Source of the DNA: Druceiella hillmani
Lineage: Eukaryota; Arthropoda; Insecta; Lepidoptera; Hepialidae
DNA length: 64,000 bases
Direction of reading: 5' to 3'
NCBI GenBank assembly: GCA_039881145.1
Contig: JAYKKI010000037.1
Location: 13,775,501 to 13,839,500 of the forward strand
In this document: piece after piece, positions 38,401 through 50,391 of the stretch
How the letters are laid out: each line of letters begins with the position of its first letter
How positions within the stretch are numbered: the first letter of the stretch is position 1
Made by a program: the position numbers and the translations under genes
Notes under the pieces: model-generated
Seen by the model: the letters and a program-made list of their open reading frames with translations, nothing else
Database searches by the model: none
Told to the model about the DNA's origin: nothing

Positions 38401-41400
38401 TAAAAAAATATTTTTTTATTTGTTAATACATGGGACAAAAAATAACTTAACCTGTGAAACATCCCCGTAACTTTTTTCTTACAGCGATTTGAAATAAGCC
38501 ACTATAATAACTGCTGCAGTGTATTGCAATAACTTTCTAAGATATATGTGTGGAGCTTATTGGTCTTATAGACCATTTGGTCCTCCTCTGTATTAAAAAA
38601 TTGTCATAAATTTAGTATTTTCATTAATTTATAATTTTTAATGTAAATAATATTTTAAAATATCTAATTAATGAGAGAAAATAAAATTATTAATTCTTAT
38701 AAGAAATGTGCATTATGGACTTTTAATTTTAAAATATAAGTAAGTCAACATTTTTGTTTCAAAATGCTCTATAAAAATCAAGGATGTATTTTTTGTATAA
38801 AATTGAAAATAAGGACATTGCAATGCCTTAAAATTTTTACAAAGTTTTTTTCTACTCCATCTCATAAAATTTTATTTATTGATTTTACATGAAGAAGTCA
38901 TTAAATAAAAGTTATAGATAATTCAGTCTCCTATAAAAAAGTTTTTCTGAAAATTTTTGTCACACGTTACCAAAATATAAGAAAAAAAAACATTTTCCCC
39001 TATTTTAAAATGGCAGCCAAACAAACCAGTTGCTATCCTGAAAATCCAGTTTTACATTTTCAACAAACTCATATATACATGGAACAAAAAAACGCTGTCT
39101 AGTCAATATGTTTAGTTAAATTACCACCTCATTGGACAGTATTAACAAACAGAGTTTGTAGAACTAATAAGCTGGAAGTATTTAAAATTCTGGACGCATT
39201 ATGGAACTGTTTTCCTAAAACATACGGCTTTCATTTTTCTCAAATTTTTAATATCTTTTAGATGAAAATAAACATCTTATCTTTTATTCGAACCATTTAA
39301 TGTAGAAACAAGGTTATACTATGAGTACGTTCCACTAGGCAATCGCAACGATCACTGTATGCTTTCACTTGGCGACCGTTGCGGCAGTGGCAGTCGTTGT
39401 GGTCGTGGTCAAAACGTCATTGTTCACGACCACCTCGAGCCCATGCCGACTCACGTATCAAAGTGAGTCGTTTATCTGTCAATTTTACTTTGTCACTTGG
39501 ATATATGAAATTAACGTAAATAAATTTAAATTATCCTTTAAAATTAAACATGGTGACGAAGAGAATCACTTCATGTAGCTCTGAGAAATACATAATAAAA
39601 GTAAAGGTTACACAAAAAGGCGCAAAACATGCAAACAATCATCAAACTTTTATAGAAATTAAATTACACTTTTGCAATTAATGTAAATATTACGTAACGA
39701 TTAATACATAAGAAAAAAATAAAATGCTATAATCTCTGTATTTTTGTCAAATGGCAGGCTTTTCTCATAATTCAAATACACATTGTTCATAACTCGTTCC
39801 ACTTGAACTGACAGTTACATAGTTGACAAGCTAGTGAAATGGGTTTGATCATGGTTGTGGGCGTGAGTGACTAGTGGAACATACTCTATAAGTTATGTAA
39901 AAAGCTTTTGGTAGAAGCAAAAATACTTACTTACGGGAAACTATAATCCAAAAATTATTTAAAATGTCAGGTACACCACGGCAACTGCAACGTTCACAAA
40001 AGTCTGTCAGCACAAAAAGTCTCGGAGAATCAATCAGAAAACACATATTCAACAAGGGCATCTTGAACAAGACTCCGAAGAGATCGTCTGGCCAGAATGC
40101 CTTCCCAACAATTGAAGAGGTATTGTATTTTTTGTTTCATTGCAATATGCATTTTTTGTCATTTTATTTAATGTTTATTGGCGAAGATATTTCACTTTAT
40201 GTTCAGTGTTCTTCTTTAAGTTTTGCTTGGTTTTATGAATTTATATGCTTTTCTTATTTTAACACATTCTGTTATCTCCTATTAAACAAATATAAAAATA
40301 CCTCTACTGAGATATAATTAAACTTAAATTTGAAAACCCATAAATATAATGCCTCATATTAATTTAATTAAATAGTCTTACTCATATTAATTAATTAAAG
40401 GGAAAAATTTTTTGTATGTGTTAAAACATATTATCCAGTCAAGTTAGATGAAATTTCGGTGGTATTTAAAAGTCAATAGCAATTTTTTTTTTAACAAATC
40501 AGGTTAATAATAAAAAATATATTTGAAGATTATCAAATAAAATCTCCTCGCAAATTAATAAATATTAACAAAAAATTGCATTTCCAATGGCCAGTTTCTG
40601 AGGTACATTTGACAGTGTTTTATTTATTCAATATCTCTGTTGAAACGATAACTTGTCAAAAATTGTTTCCAAACGGCTGATAGCGAGTTGTCTATTCAAT
40701 AAACTTCCCTTAAGTTAACTGAACAAAATGGCCGTTTATCTATTTCATAACAGAAGCTGTAATAATGACATGAACCTTTTCATTATTTAGGTAAGCTTGT
40801 TTATTTTGAAAAATCAAATATGGATTGTGCAGCTATAAATTCAACTTAATCAAAATCTGATAAAGATATTATTAATTCTATAAATATCTCAATTCCCAGA
40901 AATTTCAAAGATCGTAGAAATTTCTTCGAAATATTTACAGATGAACAGTTTAAAATGAGATATAGATTTGACAAGAGTACTTTGCAATATTTATGTAAAA
41001 AAATTAATAGTGACGTAGTTCCTTTAACTCGTCGTAAATATGCGTTATTAATCCATGTTTGAGAAGTGTGAATTAGATATGGGAGTGTGTGAACAGCGAT
41101 AACAATACGCACAAGCAGATGCTAAGATCTTCACTGTTAGTTTTGGTGTTGTCGGATAAACGTCGATTTTAACTGTTCTTAAAAACTGCGGCACAATTAT
41201 GCATATGCATTAAAAAATTGGACGATTTTTAAATAAACTTTTATTTCATAATTAATATTTAAGCACTTAAATTAATAGTTTATTTCGAATATATGGCATT
41301 GATGTTATATTTTATTAAAAAATACATTTAAAACAATTTTATTTCTGAGAAAGAGCCATCTAAAGGTGCACAGGAGAAATAGTTATCAAACCAGTAGTTA

Positions 41401-44400
41401 TGAATGGAAAGAAGTAGTGCTCAGAAACACACTTATAACTATTTGTAGTATATGGAACCAATAGCTATGGAAAGGTTATTTAGTATTCTTAAAAACCAGC
41501 CATAAAATTTTTTTGAGACTTCATTATGCACAATTAAATGAAACTACGTGATGCAGTATTATTTCTACTTTCTATAAGTTCTTTACCACAACCTAGGTTT
41601 CGTTGTATTACAACATCTTCAGGTGAGCTATTAGCAAAGATAGCCCACTGAAGATATTGTAATACAACGAAACCTAGGTCGTGGTAAAGAACTTAAAGAA
41701 AGTAGAAATAATACTACATCACGCAGTTACATTTAATTGTAAATAATGAATTTCTACAAAATTAACGCCAAATATATTCAATAATTCAAGACTTCATTAT
41801 AAATAAATCCTAAATAAGCCAAAAAAATGTTAACTTGAAGAACATTTTTATTTACAAAATATAAAGGACACAATAATATTAGTATCGCATAAAGGGAAAG
41901 TTATTATATGCAAATGCTTTAAAATTTAAATTAGATCAAATAAGTAAATAATCTGTGCCAAAGCCGCAATAAGAATATTTTTTAAGAATGATTAAATATA
42001 AACGTAATCACCGTCAAAAACTACAGTTAAAGATAACTTATCAAAATCATAGTATTACAATGAACTCATTCCATAATGTGGAAAATAAAACATACGCAAT
42101 TTGTTTCTATGCCTACCGTCACCTGGGTTGTCTCAGAGCTCCTCCAGAGTTCCGTAACGTCTCATATGACACAAGTGTGCAGGGATCTTTGAAGATCCCT
42201 ACTACATCTTCTAGACCATCGGAAACTGATCCTCACGTAGACAGAAGAGGACCCTCACATAGGTTTTTATGTCCCCTTTGACTCTCCGAAGACAGTTGGC
42301 AGGAACTTAAATAGGTGTTAATTGACTCATAAGGCATGTATCCGTTAATGCATCGTTATAAAGTAGTGCAGATTACAACAAGTCCTAGGGTGCTTTTATT
42401 TACAATCTTCAGAATGTGTGTCGAGTCTTTATTAGGCCAATCGTTAAATGATTAAAGGGCCTAGTTATTTATTTCTTATATCCTTTCAGACAGACTCCTT
42501 CCTATTTCCTACTTTATAGTTAGGACGTTGAAGTTGTTGTGAAAGCGAATGTTCACCAAGTACCATGGTGCATTACCTATTATTCTTAACACTTTTTCTT
42601 AGAAGCACTGAAGGAATTCTATGTTAGAGCTGGACGCCATGCTCTATGTCCATATAAGTTTGATTAGGCATTTGTATAAGAATAGTTTATTGTCCAAAGA
42701 GGGTTTAGTTATTTGGTTAATTAGCATAATCCTGAGCTAGATCTTTGGTTAATTAGCATAGTCCTGAGCTATTGGGTAATATACATATCCGTGGTCATCC
42801 CATGAGATTTTAATGCACTTAATGGTACAGAATGAATATGGTTTCTTTGTCTTTAATTCACTATCTGCCACTCTGATATTCCATCGAAAGGTTCTTTAGC
42901 TAAATAACAGAGTCTGCTGGAGCTTTTTCATGATCGCTAGGACGATTAATTCATGAACAAATATTCCCACAAGCTTCTTTTCTGGGTAAGACAGATGTGA
43001 AGTAGATACAGGAATTTACCCAACATGCTCTCTGTTGTACCTCAGCTTGAATTTCTATTAATTGACTATTTTCATGTTTGACAAAAAAGTGATGTTCACA
43101 GAGGTACAATCTTATAAAATTAAATAGTTAACAAGTACGAAAGGTAACCACTGAAAGGTTTTAGAAAATAAAAAATGGAAGCAACTAGCAACTTTGTTTT
43201 TTATTTATTATTTTTGAAATAGTCTCCATGGTACTTCATGGATCTTTTTTATACGATATTCAAGCATCAATTTGATTCGACTGTGAGAAGCAGTCAACCC
43301 ACACTTCTTCGGATGTCTCTTCCACGGGCCTTTCCGAAGGCCATCACTACATCTTCAGCATCCGTGAATAAAATTCCTGTTAGTTTATCTTTTATTCTTG
43401 GAAAGAAATAGAACTTGCATGGTCCGAGATCGGTGCTGTATAGCAGATGACCCATAAATTGATGATATACAAGTTTGGAATAACTTTTACTTTCCAGAAC
43501 AGTCGTAACATAATAACCCATCTGTCCAAATAACGAGGTGACCATATTTTTTCAGCACTTTGTGCTTTCATCACAAAGAAGTACTTCATAGACTATCTCT
43601 TAGTTTCAGATTAATTCGGGCTAGTATATCCAGCATTCGTCACCCGTGATTATGTTGAATATGACTGTGACTGTTCTCCATTGAATCTTTCTAACATTTT
43701 GCCACACCATCAATGATGTTTTTGAGCTTCGGCCAAATCATGGGGTATCCACCGATCACACTGAATAGAATTTTCTGTACTTGACTTAAACCAAAGCGAA
43801 AAATGCCTAAATGTGGTGATAGGTTATTAATCTCTTGTCTGTCAGTATTGATGTTATCTTGTTTTATTGTTTGCAGAATTATTTATTCTTCTCGAAAATT
43901 GTATGTATTTATTCAAAACAATGGTGAACTTGTTCGATAGTACCATGTACCTATCAAAATCCAAATTGGTGACCTAGGATGAGCTAAACATCTTGTCACT
44001 TTCAGCATGAGTCTTTTATGATGAAAAGATTTTCCACTACATGATTTTTTAAAATTTTACATTACTTTTTAAAATGAGAAATTTCTTGCAGTTGTTGCAT
44101 TCAGATTTCGTAAACAATCATCATAAAAGCCTTCATTTTCTATCCACTTTGAGTAAATTTTTGTATTTTGAAACTAATTAGTTAAAATAAATTTAGTGGC
44201 AAAGAGCACTACACTTGGGCACCATAGATCCAGAAAACTGAATTATAAACTGAGTTGTGTTAAAGCCCCTGCAGGGGCCCATAATGACCTGCCTCATTCG
44301 AGACCTTAGGAAAGTGACCTCCATATCGGCAATTGTTAAAGCTGTAAGTTTCGCAGGTGCTACCATGTTGCATGCCGCCTAAATAATTCTATTATCAATA

Positions 44401-46598
44401 TTGCTTATCGAGAGCCTTTTCGAATCAAATTTTCTGATGATATCTTCTAACTCATGTTATTCTTCTCTTATTATTCCTGAGACACCACCGACCAACAGGG
44501 GAAAATATTGGAAATGCAGTAAAAAAATATGAAAGAAATTATTAATAAAAATATAGCTAGCTATTAATAAAAATATATCTCAGTGTCAAAAATTATTAAC
44601 AAATGCAGGTTTTGGCTGATAATGTTTTATTTAGCAAGGAAATTTTAGTTGATAATCTGTAAATACGTTATTTATTATATGCTCAAACTATTAAAAAGAA
44701 AATACAGTTGGTGTTATTTTTTTACATTATGCTATTTTACTAGATCAATATGCTTAGAGAAGAAATACAATTTTAAAAAAAATATTACGATCAGGCAATC
44801 CGTACAGTTCATTAATAATAATTAATTTTCGTGTTGTCTTTCATTTGTTTAATATGAGAGAACCGTCTGTCATAAACATAAATCACTCACCTATATAGGC
44901 ATTGCTAATCCTGTCCTACTGTTTAATGGTTTAATATCACCTGCCTTTCACCTTCTCTATTTCATTGACTCTGCTCATGCATGCTACTTACTTTTAACTA
45001 TTTCAGAAACTCACTTCTAACTCTAAAGATGAATTCACTAATGAAGTTTCCCATCGAAACATAGTGCTCAAGAACTTAGCCAATGAAATGACTCATGTGA
45101 ACCAAAATGCAGATCAGTATCTGGGTAACGATGACAGCGAATCGGATACTAGTAATGGTAGTACTCTCTCTGAAAGTGGACTCGAGACTAAAACTACAAA
45201 GATGAGTCCAAAATTTGTATCCGAACCAAATTTAAGTATCATAGAATCCAAAATAGAAGATGTAACTCCGAAACATAAAACAAAAAGAGGTTCTAGAATG
45301 TTTCGATCGAATTTTTTGACCTCAACGCATAGTTTGAGTAGAAAGAATTTGATTACGAAAGATATAGATTCTGCCAAAGGTGGTGCAGCATCTGATAATG
45401 TTCAGGAGAACTCATTAAACGCAATTTATAAGTCTTGTGTCTCTTGCACAGTTGACCAAGATTCATGTTCTGAAGTTGAAATCACTGAGAAAAGTCCTCA
45501 ATTAAAAGCTGATGAAATATTAAGACGATCAACAATTTCAAGACGAGAATCAATGAAATATGTGCAGTATCGCCTTTTCAATACACCAAAACCACAAATT
45601 TCCACTATTGAAAGTACAGACGCAGAAGAGACTCCAAATTGTACTAATGTAACAGCAAAATATTTAACAAGCACGCCTGGCATTTTATCAGCAGTAGTCC
45701 ATAATGATGAAGAAGTGGTATGTTCAACGCCATTTTATCAGGGCTCATTGAAGAGAACGTCCATGTCGCCTATTACTAAATCAACTCAAAAGTTATCTAA
45801 GGCTATGCAGGTTTGATTCCGTTATTAAATATTTTTTACATTCAGTCTGAATATTAAGTCTGTTAGTTTTACGGTGTACTTAATGCCTAGTCTTCTCTTC
45901 TTCAAGACTTTGTTTAAACTACTCTATCTATAATATGTACTTGAATCATCCTTAATCATTATCTGAATTTTTCATGAAGCTACATGCTAAATTTTTTTGT
46001 CAAACTTATTATTAAGTTGACCGAAATATTAGCATTCAGTTTTGTGAATGAGCACTTTGAACTAATGTCGATATAAACATGTCCTCTAAAAGAAATAAAA
46101 TATTGAATCACAGTGCAATATTGTCAATGGAAATGGTATCATGTACCTACTTTTTCCTTATTTTATACTTGCAGTCATTTATGGCTTATACAAAGTTTTA
46201 GTCAATTCATAAATACAGTGCTCAAGCAAGTAAAGCATGACCTGTCAGTCTTGCATAGCATGTACATTCAGAATATTGGACCTAGCATTAATTCTAGACT
46301 TTAAAACATTTTGGATGTATGTAACATGTGAGCACTTAGACAGGCAGCTTCCCACTACTATCATTCACAATGAGATGTTATACTCTGGTGTGGCCGCTAT
46401 GAACACCTTTGCTGACTATTTTATTTCACTTTTTTTTTAATTTCTTGGGCTTGTGGGTTGGGGTGTGGCGTGGTTATGGGATTTGCAAGTTATTCATATA
46501 AAAAAAATAAAAGTATTATTAAATATAAAAAAAATAAAAGTATAAGCAATATCATAAATTAGAACTATTAGTTATTAAGTTCAGTTTATAAGATTCAT

Positions 46599-46660
<62 letters not shown>

Positions 46661-48330
46661 CACATACATACATACTACATACGTACGTACATACATACAT
46701 ACATATATATATAATCTATTACAATTTTGTTCAATATTTATTTAAATATAAATACAAAAGTGCAATAGATTAAAAAAGGCCTATCGAAAGATTTTAAATA
46801 TTTTCCAAAATGTGAGGCAGAATAGGAAGATATTATTTATATAAGTTTTCTCTATTTAAGAGACACCATAGAATTCCAGCTATATGTTACTCTTTGATCA
46901 CATTACTATTTTTGTCACACATTTTCATGATATTTAGAAGTATCTTTTTAATTTGATTTGTTAAACAATTTATGAATTAGGTTGGCAACTAATAAACCTG
47001 CTAAGTTGATCAGTGTTGCCAAACAGAATATTATCACTTCTTCCCCGAAGCATAAAGTTATTGTTCTATTACAGTGTGAGAGTGTGTAAGTAGCTCTGCC
47101 AGATAAAGCAAAGTTAACCTAAAATCTATTTCAATGAGACATTTTAATTTTTCTAAATTTAATGTACAATGTCGATCTTATTGGGGATTATAAGAGAGAT
47201 CAAAAATAACCTTCTTTAAAACTTTGAAACCAATGTTTAGCTGTGCCATAAAACAATACCTTCAGCTGTCATTCTATGGAACATTCTAAATTCTTCTCTG
47301 AAATTTCCATATTTTATTTCCTTGTTACTCTTCAATACTCCGTCTGACTGAACAGAAGGTAGAATGTTGCACTGTACACATACCCTAAAGTAGCTTGAAA
47401 ATTTTTATAACATTTCTGAAATTGCTGGAAAAAAATAGTATGGTTATTAGTTTCCAACCTAATAAAGAAATTAAAATGTCTATTATAAAAATTCCTTTTT
47501 CTCAGCCTAGTTTGAAAAAAGTGATTTTATTTTAATTATTACAATAATTATTATTATTTCTCCTTTCAAATTTTTTCTTTATTTAACTTCAGGAATCAAT
47601 CATGACTCCGAGATCACGAAAACCCTTAATCATCACATCAGAACAAAGGGATAATTCCATCTTAGAACCAAACGACAAGGAAAACAGTCCTTCACCGGGC
47701 TCTGCGTACACCTCACTTTCTCCCAAAAACGATAGTGATTTCATCTCTTCAGATGAGAGCGCTGACCGACACAACGTAACCAGTCTCTGCTCTGATAAGC
47801 AATCTACGCAGGAAGAAGTACCGTACCTTTATTTGTCAAACGAAAAGGAAGATAGCTGTAGTAAAACTTCTGAAGTTGTGCAACTCACTGATAATATGGA
47901 CACAAAATCGTTAACGGAACCTTTTAAGGAATATTTATTGAGCCGGTCTGTTTTGACAGCAAGTCCCGTCGATCTTTCCTTCACAGGAAGAACAAGCAAT
48001 ATTATGAACATATCTGCTAATCAATTAAACAGTTCATTGATGCTTTGTTTAGATGGCTACACCCCAAATAGAAGTTTAGAAGATATACCATCCAAAAGTA
48101 AGGAAGATGAAAGTATTTTGAAATGTTTGAATAGTTCGTCAAACGCAGACAGCAGTGAGAATAGGTATAGTAGTAGTCCGAATAGGAAAAGGATAGCTTT
48201 AAAGATAGATAATGATAATGACGAAACGATTACCGCTTCGGAAGTGGAAAGTAAGAAAGTTATGAAGAATGTTAGCACAGTAGAAAATAGTCTTACAAAT
48301 TTAAGTGAACCTTGGGAAACAGAACTTTGA
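26424..48330 (+). CDS. ARHGAP19-type Rho GTPase-activating protein (RhoGAP54D-like)
   Basis: Nine exons join with consistent phase to 927 codons: 26424-26539, 26612-26802, 27277-27486, 31350-31558, 33111-33301, 34721-34893, 39971-40119, 45007-45810 and 47593-48330. The RhoGAP domain (about residues 75-265) has GIFRRTG with the arginine finger at about R111, LKGFLADLSEPLL, and NRMSPSTLATMFTPHLLCP, the block ending in PHLLCPR being close to ARHGAP19. RhoGAPs speed GTP hydrolysis by Rho; ARHGAP19 is a RhoA GAP used in mitosis and cytokinesis. After the domain come a TWVENEANPTDTAL region and SIRKHIFNKGILNKTPKR. A long Ser/Thr-rich tail (residues 414-926) is probably disordered and holds many S/T-P sites and a KEN motif (710-712). 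An acceptor at 26390-26391 just before the ATG suggests an untranslated 5' exon upstream. It is longer than vertebrate ARHGAP19 (about 490 residues) because of the tail. The domain call is firm; orthology was not tested. Confidence 0.95.
28765..29450 (+). pseudogene. Tc1-like transposase remnant in RhoGAP intron 3
   Basis: Broken frames spell Tc1 landmarks in order: LWARVSVKKMLLR (about 28790), a glycine-rich MVWG-like region (about 29000), the second-Asp block (about 29150, canonical QQDNDPKHT degraded), then TNHDDVHLMVWPPQSPNLNPINSLWGEL (29200-29285), the third-acidic-residue block with PINSLW where Tc1 has PIENLW. Several stops and frameshifts interrupt it. It lies between RhoGAP exons 3 and 4. 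Confidence 0.8.
33651..33715 (-). ncRNA. Candidate hammerhead ribozyme, left arm of copy B (degraded)
   Basis: Same core on the minus strand (CTGAAGA, GTTGT/ACAAC, GAAA, ACC-TA-GGT, C). The base after the GTC triplet is A rather than G (GTCATGG), which breaks the first pair of stem I. Confidence 0.5.
34463..34523 (+). ncRNA. Candidate hammerhead ribozyme, right arm of copy B
   Basis: In order: TCTTT 34463-34467 (outer stem I), CAC 34478-34480, CTGAAGA 34481-34487, T 34488 (bulge), GTTGT 34489-34493 paired with ACAAC 34497-34501, GAAA 34502-34505 (A505 also opens stem III), ACC/GGT around a TA loop 34505-34512, cleavage base C 34513, GTG 34514-34516 (pairs with CAC), AAAGA 34519-34523 (pairs with TCTTT). 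All core bases of the hammerhead are present and flush with their stems. Because ACCTAGGT is self-complementary, two RNAs could also pair into a dimeric hammerhead. Confidence 0.72.
35140..35937 (-). mobile_element. Possible piggyBac-like element end (decayed)
   Basis: At the right, TTAA (35934-35937) abuts CCCTTATCC read on the minus strand, like a piggyBac target site and terminal repeat. Minus-strand peptides include MNERFNISPGPSTSLKR and an acidic block (about 35490-35560, EEDEEDE-like), reminiscent of a piggyBac N-terminus. Frames are broken and no left end was found. Confidence 0.3.
36150..36770 (+). pseudogene. Non-LTR retrotransposon reverse-transcriptase remnant
   Basis: Broken frames follow the reverse-transcriptase order of insect LINEs: LEERTGVKE (EQAGFR-like), IEKCAEYNIYLDYHKSFHSLE (VDYEKAFDSVE-like, 36271-36340), EAMDQSQIDARYSHIAQSIYENVTS, then FTLALEYIFKELSWAKKGLSIDEE (36520-36585) and the active-site box HFADDIILISSDPSECF (36607-36655, YADD-type). 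Many stops and frameshifts. I would guess the RTE/R4-like side of the LINE tree, but the clade is not secure. Confidence 0.8.
37461..37865 (+). pseudogene. ISL2EU/IS4EU-type DDE transposase remnant
   Basis: NDVVILDGGSVIPYY (about 37468) corresponds to the D-x-G-x-R block, then QLTIEQTNKSMLVT, then RWVVEVVNEQVKRAHKMFRQDYFNTPLWNLFLDFRITCALKNAFH (37648-37790). The last matches the family's RWVVE-x-x-N-x-x-x-K-x-x-x-x-F block with the final Glu. There are stops before 37619. A hairpin (37618-37677) interrupts the coding order. It lies in the intron between RhoGAP exons 6 and 7. Confidence 0.75.
37618..37677. repeat. Hairpin formed by an inverted duplication inside the transposase remnant
   Basis: TTGCTCATTAACCACTTCCA is followed after about 17 nt by TGGAAGTGGTTAATGAGCAA, with CAACG/CGTTG extending the stem. 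The right arm is the transposase coding strand; the left arm is a local inverted copy. Confidence 0.85.
39320..39888. mobile_element. MITE-like element with GTTCCACTAG inverted ends
   Basis: The left end GAGTACGTTCCACTAG and the right end GAGTATGTTCCACTAG (inverted) bound about 560 bp just upstream of RhoGAP exon 7. A partial internal copy (CGTTCCACTTGAACTGACAG) lies at about 39794. The interior is locally GC-richer near the left end and has no transposase. No target duplication was confirmed. Confidence 0.5.
41528..41788 (+). mobile_element. Foldback element, hammerhead-bearing family, copy C
   Basis: Inverted arms CACAATTAAATGAAACTACG (41529) to its complement (about 41741), then a 45-bp tail like that of copy B. 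AGACTTCATTAT flanks it at 41516-41527 and 41789-41800, a 12-bp target-site duplication. Both arms carry hammerhead-like cores. It lies in the intron between RhoGAP exons 7 and 8. Confidence 0.88.
41580..41640 (-). ncRNA. Candidate hammerhead ribozyme, left arm of copy C
   Basis: The complete minus-strand core is present, with TCTTT/AAAGA and CAC/GTG stem I pairs retained. The cleavage triplet is GTT instead of GTC, still an allowed N-U-H triplet but usually slower. The right arm at about 41644-41690 has the core too, but it lost one C before CTGAAGA, has an A-C mismatch in stem II and lacks the outer strand of stem I. Confidence 0.6.
42715..42777. repeat. Tandem duplication, 32-bp period (GGTTAATTAGCATARTCCTG)
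   Basis: Two copies of GGTTAATTAGCATARTCCTGAGCTA start at 42715 and 42747, in a RhoGAP intron. Confidence 0.85.
43200..43740 (-). pseudogene. mariner-type transposase remnant in RhoGAP intron 7
   Basis: Minus-strand peptides in order: IITGDECWIY (mariner IVTGDETWIY with the first catalytic Asp, about 43655), MVTSLFGQMGYYVTTVLE, then DLGPCKFYFFPRIKDKLTGILFTDAEDVVMAF (about 43340-43430), the HPPYSPDLAPCDFFLFP block containing the third Asp. The middle catalytic block is missing and stops occur, so it is an internally deleted dead copy. Confidence 0.8.
46600..46712. repeat. (GT)n-(TA)n-(CATA)n microsatellite
   Basis: A compound simple repeat in the last RhoGAP intron. Confidence 0.95.
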
Positions 48331-50106
48331 ACAAAAAACAGTCACTAATCATTTAGTAATTATAAATGAATAACTAAAATAATACGCTTAATACATTTCA
48401 AAGATTATTTTAAGAATGCTCTTTAAAATATGATAGAATTTTGATTATTCGCATGACGTGTATTGGCTATAGGAAATATTAAATGGAGATGTGTTCCATG
48501 AAAACAATAATTTAAAATAAAAATAGTTTTCTTGTCTTTTAACTCTATTTATTTTCTACTAATATTCATTCAAATAAATTCATACAAGTGAATAACAATG
48601 GTTTTAAGCTTTGTGTTGCAATTACCCTTCACCAAGATAACTGAGAATTTCAAAACTCACATTGAAAAAATCCTTTAATTTATATTCTTTTAATTTTATG
48701 AAAGAAATAAACAAGTTTTACACAACAACGAAGAAGCTTCACGTTGACTATCCTACTTTCTACTATAGGTTATTTCATATGAAAATATAATACAAATTAC
48801 TTTAAATTCTAGCTTACTCCATTACCTTTTATGAAGCTGCTATTCTTATACTTAAGTTATTGTCTACATTTTAATTTCTCTTTGTAAATTTTATCATTGT
48901 AACTATATAAATATATATAAATTAAGTGTAGTTTCAAATAAACTATTTTATTTCTCTAATTATGTCATTGTGATAATAATAATACTGATCTCTTGAATTT
49001 TTTTCTTATTTTGAGACTCTGATAAACTTTATAACAAATGTTGTTTAGTCGTAAACAGATTTGGAAGTATTATATTTTATGTTTGCCTTTAAAATTGTGT
49101 AACGTAATAAAATTATTTTAATTACACGCTTTAGTAGATGCTCTATTGTCAATAAAATAAAAAATTTATTTTTCTTGTAACAATATATTTGAAATGATCT
49201 TCACTTCACTTAGGTCACTTTTCAGTAATATGGAGAAATAATTCCTAAGTTATTTAACTAATCCTTTCTTACTACAAGCATTTTTCTCTTATTTAGCTCC
49301 CTCCATTTTTTTCGCTGAGTCTCTTTTGTCCTAATTGTATATTCCATTACGTTTCCTCACAAATTCTTATTTTCACTCCTCCTTATTCTATACCTCTGAT
49401 AATTCTGTGTGGAAATATGTTATACTGAGTATATATCTATTTATTCATATATAAGTAATAAGCTCTTATATTTGTTTACATCATAATTTGCTAATAAAAT
49501 TATGAAAATAATAACTTTGAAAATTTTATAACAAACAAGTTTTGGAACCACATTGTGGTATCTACTTTATATATTCTTTACTCTTTTCTCTAGTTACTTT
49601 AAAATAAAATTAATTTCTCTATTTGTAATGTTGGTGTTCTAAAAGTAATGTTCTTCCTCTGTCATTTATTAAGTAATTTTTTTCATGTGTTAATATTTTA
49701 AATATATGCTTTTTGTGTATGTATATACATATATATATTAGTAATATATATATATATATGTATATACATATATATATACATATATACAGTAAATATATGT
49801 AAAACTATGATTTATCCCTAAGGACATAAGGAATTGCTCTTAATAACTTGCTTGCGCTGATATTTGACTCCTACTAGAAAGGTGTATGATGCAAAGGCCA
49901 TAAACCACATTTTATTTATATATTACCTTTTATTGTGTTATGCACTATCCATATAGATCCAAGAATCACCTTAATAATTATGGCCCAGGTCAGATATCTA
50001 ATCGAGTTGAGTGTATTTCGATTACCCAATACAATTTTCGTTATTTCCAGAATACAACATGTTTAGCTGTGCCATAAGAGAATACCCTCAGTTATGTTTA
50101 CCGCTA

Positions 50107-50145
<39 letters not shown>

Positions 50146-50390
50146 TATATTGCTGATATAGCCGCCAGTATTTTGAGAAATTTATTAATTAGTCACATAT
50201 TGGATTATTAGCAACTATTATAATTGTTTTAATTCCATGGAGAATTTATCTGTAAATCATTATTAATAAATATTAATTGTGGTTATTTTTATCAGATATA
50301 ATAAATTTAAAAAATTTCACATATTGTGAAAAGGATATGTGTATTATAGTGAAGTAATTGTGTTGTATGCTATATTTATTGTTATATTTA
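48331..50390. other. RhoGAP 3' flank and AT-rich intergenic DNA
   Basis: Several AATAAA-type signals follow the stop codon (for example near 48520-48530 and 48940). TA/TATG simple repeats occur at 49721-49795 and 50110-50142. No gene was recognised. Confidence 0.55.
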
Positions 50391-50391
50391 G

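Noticed and set aside
42000..42281. 97-codon open frame ending in a Pro/Arg-rich stretch
   Set aside because: No motif and intronic position in the RhoGAP gene. No evidence of a gene.
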